From Filobasidium wieringae (Eukaryota > Basidiomycota > Tremellomycetes > Filobasidiales > Filobasidiaceae), in assembly GCA_001600055.1 (NCBI GenBank), contig BCIV01000003.1, positions 687,162-751,161 on the forward strand: 64,000 nt of DNA, given 5' to 3'. Below are positions 19,693 to 30,739 of the stretch, in pieces. Made by a program: the position numbers and the translations under genes. The notes under the pieces were generated by a model. The model had not been told where the DNA came from and did not search any database. It was given only the letters and a program-made list of their open reading frames with translations. Numbering within the stretch: position 1 is the stretch's first letter; each line of letters opens with the position of its first letter.

Positions 19693-22679
19693 CAGTGTCT
19701 CTACAGACGGAAGAGACAGAGCTTTACAGGCGTCATTGGCTACGCAGCTTACAGGCCGTAGACCGTGGTGGAAACAGAGGAACAAGTTGAAGACGATCAG
19801 TCCGGAGACGCTTAATTGGTGAGTTGAGGGGCGGGCGGGCGGTGTGTGTGTGAGAGAGAGAAAGCGGCACGAGGCTCGAACAGCGTCTTCCACGGGGGAA
19901 CGGTGAAACTACCTAAAATCGCCATGCTAATCTCTCGTCCCGACCTGACAGGCTCAAAGACTCGGACGTCACCTGGCTATACGGACCTCTCCATACCGCC
20001 GTGGAACCCGTGCCTCCTCCCAAAGTCGCTACCGCCGAGGAGAGACTCGGACTGTCGAGGGCGGATAGCAGCGCCACCACTTCCACCGCCGCCGCCATCA
20101 ACGCGACGAAACCGATCCTCAAACATCGAACGTTGAGTGAAATGTTGTCCATCCCGAACCCCAGTTCGCCCATCTTGGAGGCCACCAGGGTCGAGGGGGA
20201 CATGGAGGATGGCGATTGGGATTCCACCACGGGGAGACCGGCCTTGATGCACACCAAGAGCGATACCAACATCGTCACCAAGGGGTCGAGCAGGCGAAGA
20301 GGGTCTCCTCCTCGAGGACCCGTCTCGGGTTCTTCGGGAGAGAGGACTCCGGTCGATCACAGCTTGCCTTCGAGTGGCGCTAGGACCCCGACGGAAGGAG
20401 TCCCCATGAGTGGTGGACTCGGACTTCCAGGCGGTCAACCGGGAGTGACCACCCCCAACACTGCCAACGCCCGGAAACACATCTCGTTCAACACGTTTGT
20501 CGAGCAGAGGATCGCCGTCGATGATCCGGACGAGATCGAGCGGATCGAACGGAGGACGGACGAAGGCGTCAGCGACGACGAGTTGGACGAGGACGAGGAG
20601 GGGGCCATGTTGGAGATGAAATCGGTCTCGTCCGCTTCATCCGTCAGGACGTCTTCCACACGTTCCGGTCGACCGAGCATCTCCCGCGCCAGCTCGAACG
20701 CCAGCAGTACGGCCGATCATATGACCACCGCAAAGATCGCTCCCACCACGTTGAAACATTTGGGAACGTTCCCTTCGCCCTCTCCCCAGTTGGCTTACGC
20801 GCCAAAGGGCGATTACGCCTCTGCCGCCGACGAAGAGGCCGAATCGTCTTCCACTTCTTCCTCCGGGAACAACGTCACGTATCGTCATCAGCCTACCGGA
20901 GGGTACTCTGTCAGTCATCATGAGAACAACGACGAGGATGATGATGACGAGGCGGATATCCCCGGTCGATCCGTTCCTCAAGGTCAGGGTGGTCCTAATT
21001 CCGTGGTCAGTCCCACTTGGGACGATGAGGACGATTACAGCGTAGGGTTCGATTACTTTAGCGGTCCGGACCTCGGCGTAGGGGACGAGTATGATACGAA
21101 ACGTGGTGATCCTCAGTCAGGGCTGGGTCAGCAGGCCGGGACGGCTACCAGGGCCGTTCAGAGTCATGTAGGCGGCACGGCTTCGTATGGGAAAGGAAGT
21201 TCCGTCGGTCAGGGAACCACGGTCGGGCAACCTCCTGCAGCTCCCAAGTGGAGATCGGGATCGAACTCGAACTCGACTTCCACTTCTTCCTCTGGATCCA
21301 ACACTCCGTCCGCTACCCCCAAGAAGGGGGACAACTCGACGAGTTCCCCGACCGGACCCGAGTTTGCCATCGCCTCCCCACCTCAACCCGGTCGATCCAT
21401 CCTCAAGATCAGACCACCAGGTTCCTCTCAACCTTACGAGCCCGAATCTCCTACCAACACGCATTTCAACTGGAAACCTTCCGCCGCTACCGGCTTGGGC
21501 GGACTGGATCAGGGTGTCAGGAGAGTCATCAAGGAACCCGTCGCGGGGTCTTTACCGTTGTACGACGTGAACGATTCTTACTTTGGTCAGACTGGTTCCG
21601 GAGGTTCCGGATTGGAAACACCGCCACTCTTGCCTGGAGGATCACCCAGCTCGCCTACCGTCGCGATGGGATCCAGGGACGGCGAGTCTCGTGGTAGATC
21701 TGCCGTGAGGACGGGGTCCAACTTGGCAGAGCGTTCGGCCAGTAGGACCGCTAGCACCCCTTCGGCTTCGACTTCCCCCAACTCGTCCCGTGCGGCCGCC
21801 GTCGGACCTACCACGTCCAAGCAGACCAAGCAGGAAAACTCGGCGCTGAACAAGTCGTCCAGCTCTGGATTGGAGGAACACGTCAACGAAAAGGAGACCG
21901 CCGCGCCTCAAGTTCAGCGACCCATCGGGATGGCAGGAGGTGGCATGCCCAAGGACGACGTCGAGCTGAAAAAGGAAGAAGACGCCAAGAACCGTCAGGA
22001 AGAGGAAGAGGCGCAGTTGCAAGCCGAGGCCGTTGCCGGACAGGAGGAGAGAGAGCGGGAGCATGAGGAGGATCACAGGCCGGAAGGGTACGTCCTGGAC
22101 AGGGGTAGCACCCCTACACCGCATTCTTCACCTCAGGTGAGCGTTCATACGCCGAGCGGTATTGTCTGACCCTTGGTTCTGATTTCGATCGTTCGATTAT
22201 CACAGGTCGCGATCCGCCCACTAGCCGATACGTCGCCAGCCTCGTTACCTCACGTTCAGACGGTACAAGTCCCAGACAAGAAACGAGGCGCGGTTTCGGC
22301 CGCAGAACAGTCGGCGTCGACTTTGAAGGCGCAGAACAGTGTGACGGCGGGGATGGGGACGAGGAGGCATCAGAGGTCGCCTTCCATGCCTTCGAACACG
22401 GGCTCGGGCCCGGGATCGGGGTCGCGTTTCTTTAGATCGGTCTCGAATCAGCATCAGCAACGATCGGCATCACAGCATCAAGGAGTAGCAGAGGACGACG
22501 GTGGATTGATGAGTAACCTCGCGAGCACGGCCAAGGACTTGTTCGGTGCATTGTGGACGTATGGCGGTCAGGCGAACGGGAACGGTAACAACAGCAACAA
22601 CAACAACTCGACGGTACAGGCGAACGAGACGGAAAACGGCGACGCTCGATCGAGGGCAGAGTCTACAAAGTCTACGTGA
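19693..22679 (+). CDS. Reg1-like protein phosphatase 1 regulatory protein (5' end unresolved)
   Basis: Supported exons are (up to) 19693-19818, 19952-22136 and 22206-22679, all in phase; more than 900 aa. The first junction reads through 'KTISPETLNW' into 'LKDSDVTWLYGPL', the conserved N-terminal block of Reg1/Reg2-type regulators. 'RKHISFNTFVEQRIAVDDP' at about 20470-20526 is the second family hallmark. Reg1 targets PP1 (Glc7) to the Snf1 kinase pathway and so to glucose repression. I see no clear RVxF docking motif; 'HISFN' may serve. The rest is Ser/Thr-rich with acidic patches, and the C-terminal third has a charged coiled-coil-like stretch. No ATG exists in frame between the upstream stop at 19690-19692 and 20142, so either an upstream exon carries the start or translation begins at 20142 and loses the first hallmark. 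Confidence 0.7.
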
Positions 22680-23376
22680 ACGATTCGGGTTTCGGAAGGA
22701 TAGATAGGCATGTCAATCGGGAACAACCACCCCCATTTTGACGCTCAGGATCAACACGGGTCGATAATTCACACACCCTATAGCAATAGCCAGATAATCA
22801 CATACCCCCGCTCGCTATCGCTCACGCTGGTACGGGGCATCACCTCATACGCTCGTTTGTCGCTCGGTGTTTACGTGTACACGGATCGGGTCACTCTGCG
22901 CTCTTTTGTATCTCTTGTCATTTCTTAGCATCAACCTCACGGGTTGTATATTTATATATGGAACGAGACCGCCCAGAGTCTGATCTGCGTTTCTATCAAA
23001 GTAGAGTGTTCATGCACTGTTCTTGCAAGCTGATTATCTACGTGCTATGAATCGGACTTGCTATAAGCTGCTTGACGTCTTCTGCCACAGCGACTGTTAA
23101 CCGTACTACCTGCTTACTGACTATTCCTGAATTTCATAAGGAGGGGATCCAGCAGGGTAACTTGTCGAAAGGTGAGCTGCTTGAGTGAACCTAGGATTCA
23201 TTGTTGACTTTGTCGCTTCGGCTTCGGTCTGGACATTTGCATCCGGCTGATCAGTCGAATCAGTCCTTAGCCACCATCAGCAGTTCTTCACTTTCCAAGT
23301 ACTCGACTCTGCAACGATACCTACTCGTGAACCTGACTGTCTGGCATATATAATACACTGTGCCATAGTCCTTTTT
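22680..23376. other. Intergenic between Reg1-like and Reb1-like genes
   Basis: About 700 bp with only short, featureless frames. A TATATAA at 23347-23353 lies 24 bp before the assumed ATG of the Reb1-like gene. That is too close for an ordinary TATA-to-start spacing, so either the leader is very short or the motif is incidental. Confidence 0.45.
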
Positions 23377-25864
23377 ATGCAGAGAAACTTCGCCGCGAGC
23401 GCATTCTCCAGCTTCAACAATAGCAAAGCGATCGATGTCAAAGATGCCGTTTACAAGAAAAGCCCTGCCAAAGCTACAACTCATTCGGTCACGAAAATCG
23501 CCTCCACGACCGTGACGAAGCAAACGGTACCTCGGGATGTATTCAAGAAGAAGAAGAAAAGGGCAGAGACAGGAGCTTTGTCCGTCGAAGTACGTCACAC
23601 TTTCGCTAGGTCATTTCGACATGCGCTAACGCTCATATGATCTCAAACTGCAGGCTGTAATCGCTAAGAGGAAAAAGAAAGAGCTCAGACAGATAGAGAG
23701 GGAAGCAGCCTTGAGGAATTCCGAGATAACATCTACTACGAAGACAAGCAACGTCCCTCCTTCTACGACACCTACGCAAATCCAGGTAGAAAAGACAACC
23801 AAGCGTAAAGAGTCACCTCAGAAGGACCAGGACGCATCGGAAATCAAACGAAAGAAGCAGAAGAGGAAAGAAAAGAAGGTTTCTGCCTCCAAAGCGGTGC
23901 AGAATCAAATCCCTAATATTACCAGCACAGCTAGGCCGGCTCATACGCATGTGACGCCAAGGAAGAAAAGCTCTTATCGAGTTGAGCGTACGACAGCACT
24001 GCCCAACCCCCAAAGTCGTACCTGAGGTCATCGAGTTCGTCGATAGCAGTGACGATGAGGGATTGCCAACCTTGAGCGATCCGTTCGTTCCCATAGCTGC
24101 TCCGCTAGTAGCAGTTGCAAGCTCCTCGCAAAAGAAAGGCTTGACCCAAGAGGAGAAGGAGGCAAAAGCAGCTAGAAAGCTCGCTAGAGCTCAAAGACGA
24201 GAGAAACGAAAGGCTCGTAGGGACGCTCTGGGGAGTGTCGCTGAAACTTCAGGTACCGTTGCGGTGCATCCCAAAGGCAAATCTCATTCGAGAAGGACAG
24301 CATGGGCACCCGGAAAAAGAATTGAGGTCGAGGAGGAAAGAGAGCTATCGAGATCAGAAACACCTCTTTTGGAGGTACATCCGAGCACAGATGAAATAAA
24401 TCGGCGTGCAGAATCTAGGGCAGAAACGCGTGCCAGAGAAGTACAACAGCAATTGCTCAACACCTCGTTGCCAGCCCGGGCGTCTGCCGATTTCACAGAA
24501 GAACCATGGATGGCATCGATGCGTCTTAAGTATGCTAATTCAACACGGAAACTAAAAGAGAAAGGTATGGATAGTATCTCTCGAAACATTCCGTGTTCCC
24601 AGTCGCTGAAGGAATACGATTGCTCTTTAGGCATCGTGATGAAGACGGGCGGCTATGACCAGGACGAGAAATCCCTCATGTTTTGTGAGATCGAAAATTT
24701 TCGGAAGGTAAGTCTTTCCAATCTCAATTTGACGCTGTTCACACTCAAGTTTTGGTCTGGTTGGAATATAAAACAGGCCCATTCACTCACCTTCTTTGAG
24801 ATTCAAGAGCTTCTGACTTCACGTGCCAAAAATCGTGTTCATTTGAATCTAAAATGCCAAATCTTGGAGCACGTCAGTGAGTGTATCCATACCATCCGAA
24901 GGCACTCCAGCTCATCACGAATATCAGCGAGAAAGCTACAAGGAAGAAGCATCATATCTGTGCGTTCCATTTTAACCTATCTTTACAATCCTTACCATCG
25001 ATCGGTGAGTACCTGGAGCGTTAGTCAAGACGACGAGCTTTTACGGTCAGTCTGGGCTGCAGACAGCGCCTTGTGTCAAGATCCTAAAGATTCGCATATA
25101 TAGACTAGTTGCCACGCACGGCAAAGACTGGATCAAGATAGGGAGCCTGATCGAGCGGACCCCAGGGTCGTGTCACGACAGATATAGAGATTATAGTAGT
25201 CAGAAGGAGTACCGAATCACAGGTAAGCGAGAACTCCCGCTCGAAGCGGACTATATGTTGATGCATACATCTGGAACAATAGGTTTCTGGACCCCTCAGG
25301 AGGATTCGAAACTGATGGATGTTGTCAAGGAAGTAAGCAGAGTCGGACCGCTCGAATTTAGAACTGTTGCTGCAAAGATGGGCGAGACAAGGAGTCCATC
25401 CAATTGTCGACTACGATGGTATTTATTCTTGCGACCGGCCAGCTCGAGGTTGACGTGACTGACCGAACATGGGATAGGAAAAAGCTAACCGGTCATATCA
25501 AACGAACCCGATTGAAATCTGAGTTAGCTATGTTGAAAATGTGGGCACCAGGTTCATTCGTATGCAGCTTACTGTATTGATTCCTTCGTGTCGAAGCATA
25601 CAAGCCGTAGATCCTGCGGATCTAGAGGATCCAGACTTTGGCACGCTCGACCCGGACCGCACGATAGGCTACCCTTCAAAAGTTAAACATAAAAAGTTCA
25701 GGGTTTTCTTGAGTCGTCTACCCACAGGTGACCAAGCGGAAAGGGCCGGTATGTTAGATGGAAAATCTGATTCGAAACACCTGCTAATTGAGCGAAAAGC
25801 AGCTATCTTGGCCGAGCAAATCTCTAAAACCGAGACGAAACTTGCTATACTGGAAGAATCGTAG
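23377..25864 (+). CDS. Reb1/TTF1-like Myb-domain DNA-binding protein
   Basis: Nine exons: 23377-23589, 23654-23950, 23997-24707, 24777-24876, 24928-25045, 25104-25222, 25283-25418, 25478-25551 and 25605-25864, 675 aa. The N-terminal 400 residues are Lys/Ser-rich with several nuclear-localisation-like runs and an acidic 'DSSDDEG' patch. A Reb1-type block follows. The segment 'YNPYHRSVSTWS' leads into the first Myb repeat 'SQDDELLRLVATHGKDW', followed by 'RTPGSCHDRYRDY'; the second repeat begins 'GFWTPQEDSKLMDVV'. Reb1 and its animal relative TTF1 bind rDNA and promoter sites, terminate RNA polymerase I and set fork barriers. A short tail ends in a coiled coil. Weakest join: 23950/23997, a 46 nt intron with a GTGACG donor; without it the frame breaks. 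Confidence 0.75.
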
Positions 25865-26050
25865 TGGATGAAATTTTCGAGCGGGACGGCAGACAAATAT
25901 CAATCCCTCAAGCTGAAGTAGAATCAGCATGAGAACAAAATCTGTTATGTACAAATGTCACAGGTCGTTAAGTTGTACAACATGATGAATTCGTTATATC
26001 ATTTCCACGGATCAGCATCTAACCCAAAGCAGCCTAGGATTAGGATGAAA

Positions 26051-27962
26051 TTAGTTGCCATGATCACCGAAACGGTCGAAGACGCCTCTCACCTGAGCCA
26101 GCACCATATCTAAAGCGCCGTTCAAAGCCAACAGCTGCTCCTGGAACTTCAGCTCGCCATTCACCCTGGACTTCATCTTCCGTAATATATCGTCTATCAG
26201 AGCCGATTGACCGAACACCAAACTATACAGATCTAAAATTCATGAACGATCTATTAGCAACCAGCCAAGATTACTGTTCCATGCGCATACGCACCTAGCA
26301 CTACGTCCATCACTTCGCTTGCCATCTGTCCGAACCGGTAGTCTGCTATGTGTTTGTACAAGAACCGCAATATCGGTTCTAGCGTCACATCGTCTCGTCC
26401 GCTCAGTGCCGTTCGGAGACCGTCTCGATATACGAGTTCTTGTATCAGGGCGAAAGCAGTTGTTGGTCGGATGTTCTGAGGAAGCAATCGAGACGCCCGA
26501 GTCAGAATGTCAAGCAAGTGAGCGAGAAGCCAGCGCAACTCACGTTCTCCATGACCGCATCCAAGGCAGCCCCATACTTGAACTCCTTCAGAAACTTGTC
26601 ATAAGGCCTCAACTTCCTCCTCTTGACGCTCTCCACCCTGAATTCGTCCGCGGCTCCGATAACCCTCTCTTCCCTTCCCTTGACCGCCTGACTTTTATCC
26701 TTGACGTTCCCCGTTCCGAAGATGTTCTCGAAATCCGCGAAATACTCATAGGCGCCTGATTTAAGGGCGGTGTTCTGAGCGCTTGCTGAGGCCAATTCGG
26801 AAGCTTTGGGGTCTCGTCGGCGGAGAGAAAGGGTACCGTCTGACATTCCCGCGGCGATATGAGTGTCATCAGGCTATCAAGCGTAATTATTTAGCTGGGG
26901 ACGCAAGCGCTGTCAGAAGGGGTATACTTACCGATACGGCCAGACTCATGATAGGTGCAGGGTACCTCATGGTATGTACCACCTTCCAATCCTCTACATC
27001 ATAAACCTTGACCATCTGATCCAATCCACCCGTCAAAACCCTTCTGGCACCTCCATCAAAGGTCATACAGCTGATAGTCTTCTGGTGATTACTCAGTGCT
27101 CGGACACATTTTCCTCCTGCCATTGCCAAGTCCCAAACCCTCAGAATAGGACCTCCAGCAGAAAGAGCGATATTGCTTCCTCCCGTGGGGAACAGCAAGA
27201 CATCTTCCACCGAGAGATTGGAGCCGTGTGACATCGTTATCTCTGCATTCCCTGTTCTAGCATCCCAAAGCTTGATGGTAGAGTCATAAGAACCGGAGAG
27301 TAAAAGAGAGGGGTTGTTAGGGTTGAAGACGAGGGAACGGACATAGTCGGTATGACCATCAAAGGTTTGGAGACAGGTTTGAGAAGGGATGTCCCATAAT
27401 CTGACTGTCCCATCATCAGAGGCTGAACCGATTTCGGTGTTGTTTGGGGAAAAACGTGTCACATGGATAGGTCTAGAGAGACGAAGCTTAGGATTGAAAT
27501 TGCGAACGAGAGCGGAAGGTTGTTCAACTCACTGCTCGTGCCCCTTCATCGTTCTCAAAATCGCTCGACTGTTGATATCAAACACCTGAACAATTCCCTC
27601 ATCTCCACCAGCAACTATCAATTTCCCATCCTTCCTGATTTCCACGCCTCTCGCTGTCTCCTTGAATCTAGTGATGGTCTTGATGACCTTTCCCGTTCGA
27701 GGTGCGTATACATGTAATCTGGACGATGAAGTTATTGCAAATCGATGAGGTTTCGAAGGGGAGAAGTGGATAGAGGTGATTGGATTGTGGTGATGGATGA
27801 AAAGGGGATGTCGGAAGGAGTGATAGTAACCTGAATGATATGCGTCTTGGTTAGACGATTCGCGAGAGTTTTGAATACGAGGTTGGACTCACGACTGTGT
27901 GGGTTAATGACTGGCGCAGAACCATCGCCTCGGGGCAGTTTTGGTAGCGGTAAGAACTCCAT
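26051..27962 (-). CDS. UTP15: U3 snoRNP-associated WD40 protein UTP15
   Basis: Six exons on the reverse strand: 27893-27962, 27533-27830, 26932-27472, 26544-26873, 26295-26475 and 26051-26232, 533 aa. The first 300 residues are WD40 repeats, including 'GSASDDGTVRLWD' and 'LLSGSYDSTIKLWD'. The start 'MEFLPLPKLPRG' and the early 'VAGGDEGIVQVFD' repeat fit Utp15. After the propeller come a charged linker and an alpha-helical C-terminal UTP15_C domain (from about 'RPYDKFLKEFKYGAALDAVM'). Utp15 belongs to the t-UTP/UtpA subcomplex of the small-subunit processome, needed for pre-rRNA transcription and 18S maturation. It diverges from the TCTP gene and converges with the Reb1-like gene, itself a likely rDNA factor. 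Confidence 0.93.
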
Positions 27963-28356
27963 CTAAGTGTTCGTTCGCTGGGTCTATGGAGAGGTAGATT
28001 GTACGAGATGTGCCAGACCAATCGACGTTTACTACCTCGTTCTACGCTCAACAAGTTCCAAAGTTCTTGACATGAGCGAGCTAGGTCACGTGAATGAGAT
28101 TCGGTAAGCTGGTACTTTTTATGGGTGCAGCGGTGTTTCCACAGCTTCAACCATTTAACCACGTGTGAGAGGACTCGGTGTTCTAGCTCGTAATCCGCGG
28201 TACAACCTTTAATCTGTTAGAAAAAACGTTTCGGTACAGAGCACCTAACCTCGTTTTGAACATCAACAACTCTTTCTTTCAACAAACAAAAGTCTCCTCC
28301 CCCCCTTCCTCTCCTTCACCCACCCTCTCTTTCATTTCATCTTTTCTTAATTCAAA
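27963..28356. promoter_or_regulatory. Divergent promoter between UTP15 and TCTP
   Basis: 394 bp between two start codons of growth-linked genes. The TCTP side (28268-28355) is a long pyrimidine-rich stretch (CTTTCTTTCAAC, CCCCCCCTTCC, CTCTCTTTC), as is usual in leaders of highly expressed fungal translation genes. I could not assign TATA boxes. Confidence 0.55.
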
Positions 28357-29175
28357 ATGCTTATTTTCGAGGATGTCCACAGCGGTGACGAGATGATCTC
28401 GGACGCCTTCGATTTGTGAGTCTCTCATATCACTGTAGTATTTTGAGGAACGATCTCAATATTAATTTTCAAACTCATGTTTTTCCCGATTTTTAGGAAG
28501 TTGGTCGATGACATCGTCTACGAGGCTGATGCCAAGATGGTCACCATCAAGGAGGGTGATGTCGATATCGGCATGTTTAATGTCCTTGAGCCTTCATGTA
28601 CTCCTGGATCAAGCTGACCTTTTCCTTTTTTTTGGGTCGCGTTTAGGTGCCAACCCCTCTGCTGAGGAGGGTGGTGATGATGTCGAGGACGGTTCCGTTA
28701 CCGTCAACAACATCGTTCACTCTTTCCGACTCCAATCCACCAGCTTCGACAAGAAGGTAAGATTCGGAACTCTCTTGCTGACGACCGAACTGGATCTAAC
28801 CCTTTCTTTCTCACCTTTTCCAGTCCTTCCTCACCTACCTTAAGGGATACATGAAGAAGACCAAGGCCGCCCTCCAGGCCAAGGCTGACGGTGGAAACGA
28901 CGAGGCCAAGGAGCGATTGGCCAAGTTCGAGACTGGTGCCGCCGCTTTCGCCAAGAAGATGATCGGAAACTTCAAGGACTACGAGTTCTTCACTGGAGAG
29001 TCCATGGACCCCGATGGTATGGTCGTCATGATGAACTACAGGGAGGATGGAATCACCCCTTACATGATCTTCTGGAAGGACGGTCTCAGGGAGGTCAGTC
29101 ATTTTCAATCACACATTCTACCCTAGAGCCATCACTAAAGTCTCTTTTGCTTCTGTGCATCAGGTCAAGGTTTAA
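28357..29175 (+). CDS. TMA19: Translationally controlled tumour protein (TCTP)
   Basis: Five exons: 28357-28415, 28497-28570, 28647-28756, 28824-29093 and 29164-29175, giving 174 aa, within the usual 165-175. The start 'MLIFEDVHSGDEMISD' and 'NNIVHSFRLQSTSFDKK' are typical of the family, as is the end 'YMIFWKDGLREVKV'. The protein is small, abundant and ribosome-associated; it is linked to stress response, microtubules and elongation-factor exchange. Codon choice here leans strongly to C- or G-ending codons (AAG, GAG, GGT), as in highly expressed genes. The second intron begins with GC (GCATGT) rather than GT. The last exon is only 12 nt long and encodes three residues plus the stop codon. 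Confidence 0.96.
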
Positions 29176-29520
29176 GCAACCTCTCATCTTTCTTTCTCCC
29201 TTCACGATCTTCCTCATTTCGGGCTTTATGCACACCCTACCTTATTCTTTTGTATGGATGCCTTACATCCGGACTTGACATACATACATAAACAAAAGCC
29301 GTTCATCTCTTGCGTGTTGCCTATTGGGATGTCGTTTCTGTCGTCAGCTGGGTGGTTGGAACGGAAGATCAATTAGGATGCGGCTTATCGGTTCGTTGGC
29401 CGGATCGGAGTTGACCGAACGGAGCGGAAGGACAATCATATCGAGTTTAGCATCGAACTTTGCGCTCTCCTTACTACTATACCCTTTACATCTCATCCAG
29501 ACCCTATCAACGCAAAGTCG
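29176..29520. other. Intergenic between TCTP and the small kinase gene
   Basis: Holds the TCTP 3' end and the short promoter of the kinase. The first 80 bp are T-rich, and no coding frame is supported. Confidence 0.5.
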
Positions 29521-30739
29521 ATGATGGACCAACCTGAACCGGGAGCTATACTACTTCAAATTGCTTTTGATCCGGTAAATCATCAGCCGATCGATCTGGA
29601 GCTCAAAGTCGTGCAGTATATAGTTGAAGGAGGATGGAGCCATATCAATCTAGTCCAGGTCGTCTCCAGCAGTAATAGAGCAGACCTTGTAGGGGAATCT
29701 TTGGTATGGAAGAGAGCGCGTCAAGATGCACCGGGCAAGGTCAGTCCGTGTCCTCCTAGTACGAGATAGGAGCCTAATGTGAGTGAGCAGTATGATGAAC
29801 TTGCAGGTCATTCGGGATTGAAGCATGAGGGCATGGTCGAGATGGTTTGCTACTGGTACGATCATCCCCAGCAAGCAGAGGATGTCCCTAAAGTGATGGT
29901 CGATCGTGAAGAGGTACTGCGACTGGACTAACGAATGAGGACAGGATGCGGCAGGGTCAAGACCGTTTCTTTCCATCCTCATGACACCTTACATACCCAC
30001 AACACTTACCGACCAACCTCTTCCTCTACCTGAAGATCGAGCCCTTGCAGCTGCCCGTCAATTACTTGAGGTTCTGAAGTATCTCAGCACGCCAACAAAA
30101 GAATACGAGTTTGTCCTGCATAGGGATATCAAGCCGTCGAACATCCTGGTCGAGAAGGGAACGGGCCGCGTAGTCCTGTGCGATTTCGGAGCTAGCGTCA
30201 AGGTAAAGAAAGGAGAAATGCATCCTTCCATCGCGGGCGATCGGCAAATAAGAGCTCGTCCGTTACAATCTCATCATACGCGGTGTATGAAGAACGCCAC
30301 TGATCAAAACCGTCGAATGTGATACAGCGGAACTGCTTCGAGCATCACCTGAGAGGATATCATATTCCTCCAAAATGGATATGTACTCCCTTGGATTGTT
30401 ATTGGCGCATATATTGTTGGGAAAAGATCTGTACCCGAGGCGAATCGTTGACGGACGACCGGACGAAAAGGTTCAACTGGAAACGGTCAGGCGGGCACTT
30501 GCCGAGGATCACGAATCGAATTTGCAGAAGCTCAAGGTCAGTCATAAAGAAATCTGTGATCGTTGGAATGGGAGGCTCAAAGCCAAGAGTTACAGACTCT
30601 GTTCTTGTCAGAAAACGTTCACCTGAAACCTGCTACACTGGACTTTGTAGCCCGGCTGCTAGCTGTTAACCCGGAGCACAGGCCTACCGCTCAACAGGCA
30701 TTGCAACTCGAAGCGTTCTTGAGCAGTAATTCAGGCTAG
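29521..30739 (+). CDS. Small serine/threonine protein kinase
   Basis: Model: exons 29521-29739, 29791-29892, 29945-30202, 30255-30282, 30328-30536 and 30596-30739, 319 aa. Kinase landmarks: a degenerate Gly-rich loop near residue 36, a probable VxK Lys in 'SLVWKRARQD', catalytic loop 'LHRDIKPSNIL', DFG in 'LCDFGAS', an APE-like 'RASPERI', and 'DMYSLGLLLAHILLG' for helix F. The end 'RLLAVNPEHRPTAQQAL' is the usual closing helix. It is just a kinase domain, with no extra regulatory part. The small size is reminiscent of CDK-activating kinases, but I cannot assign a family. The activation-loop splice (exon 4) is uncertain: a 28 nt exon is needed to keep the frame, and an alternative reading 'TVECDTAELLRASPE' looks more kinase-like but would not join in phase. 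Confidence 0.68.
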
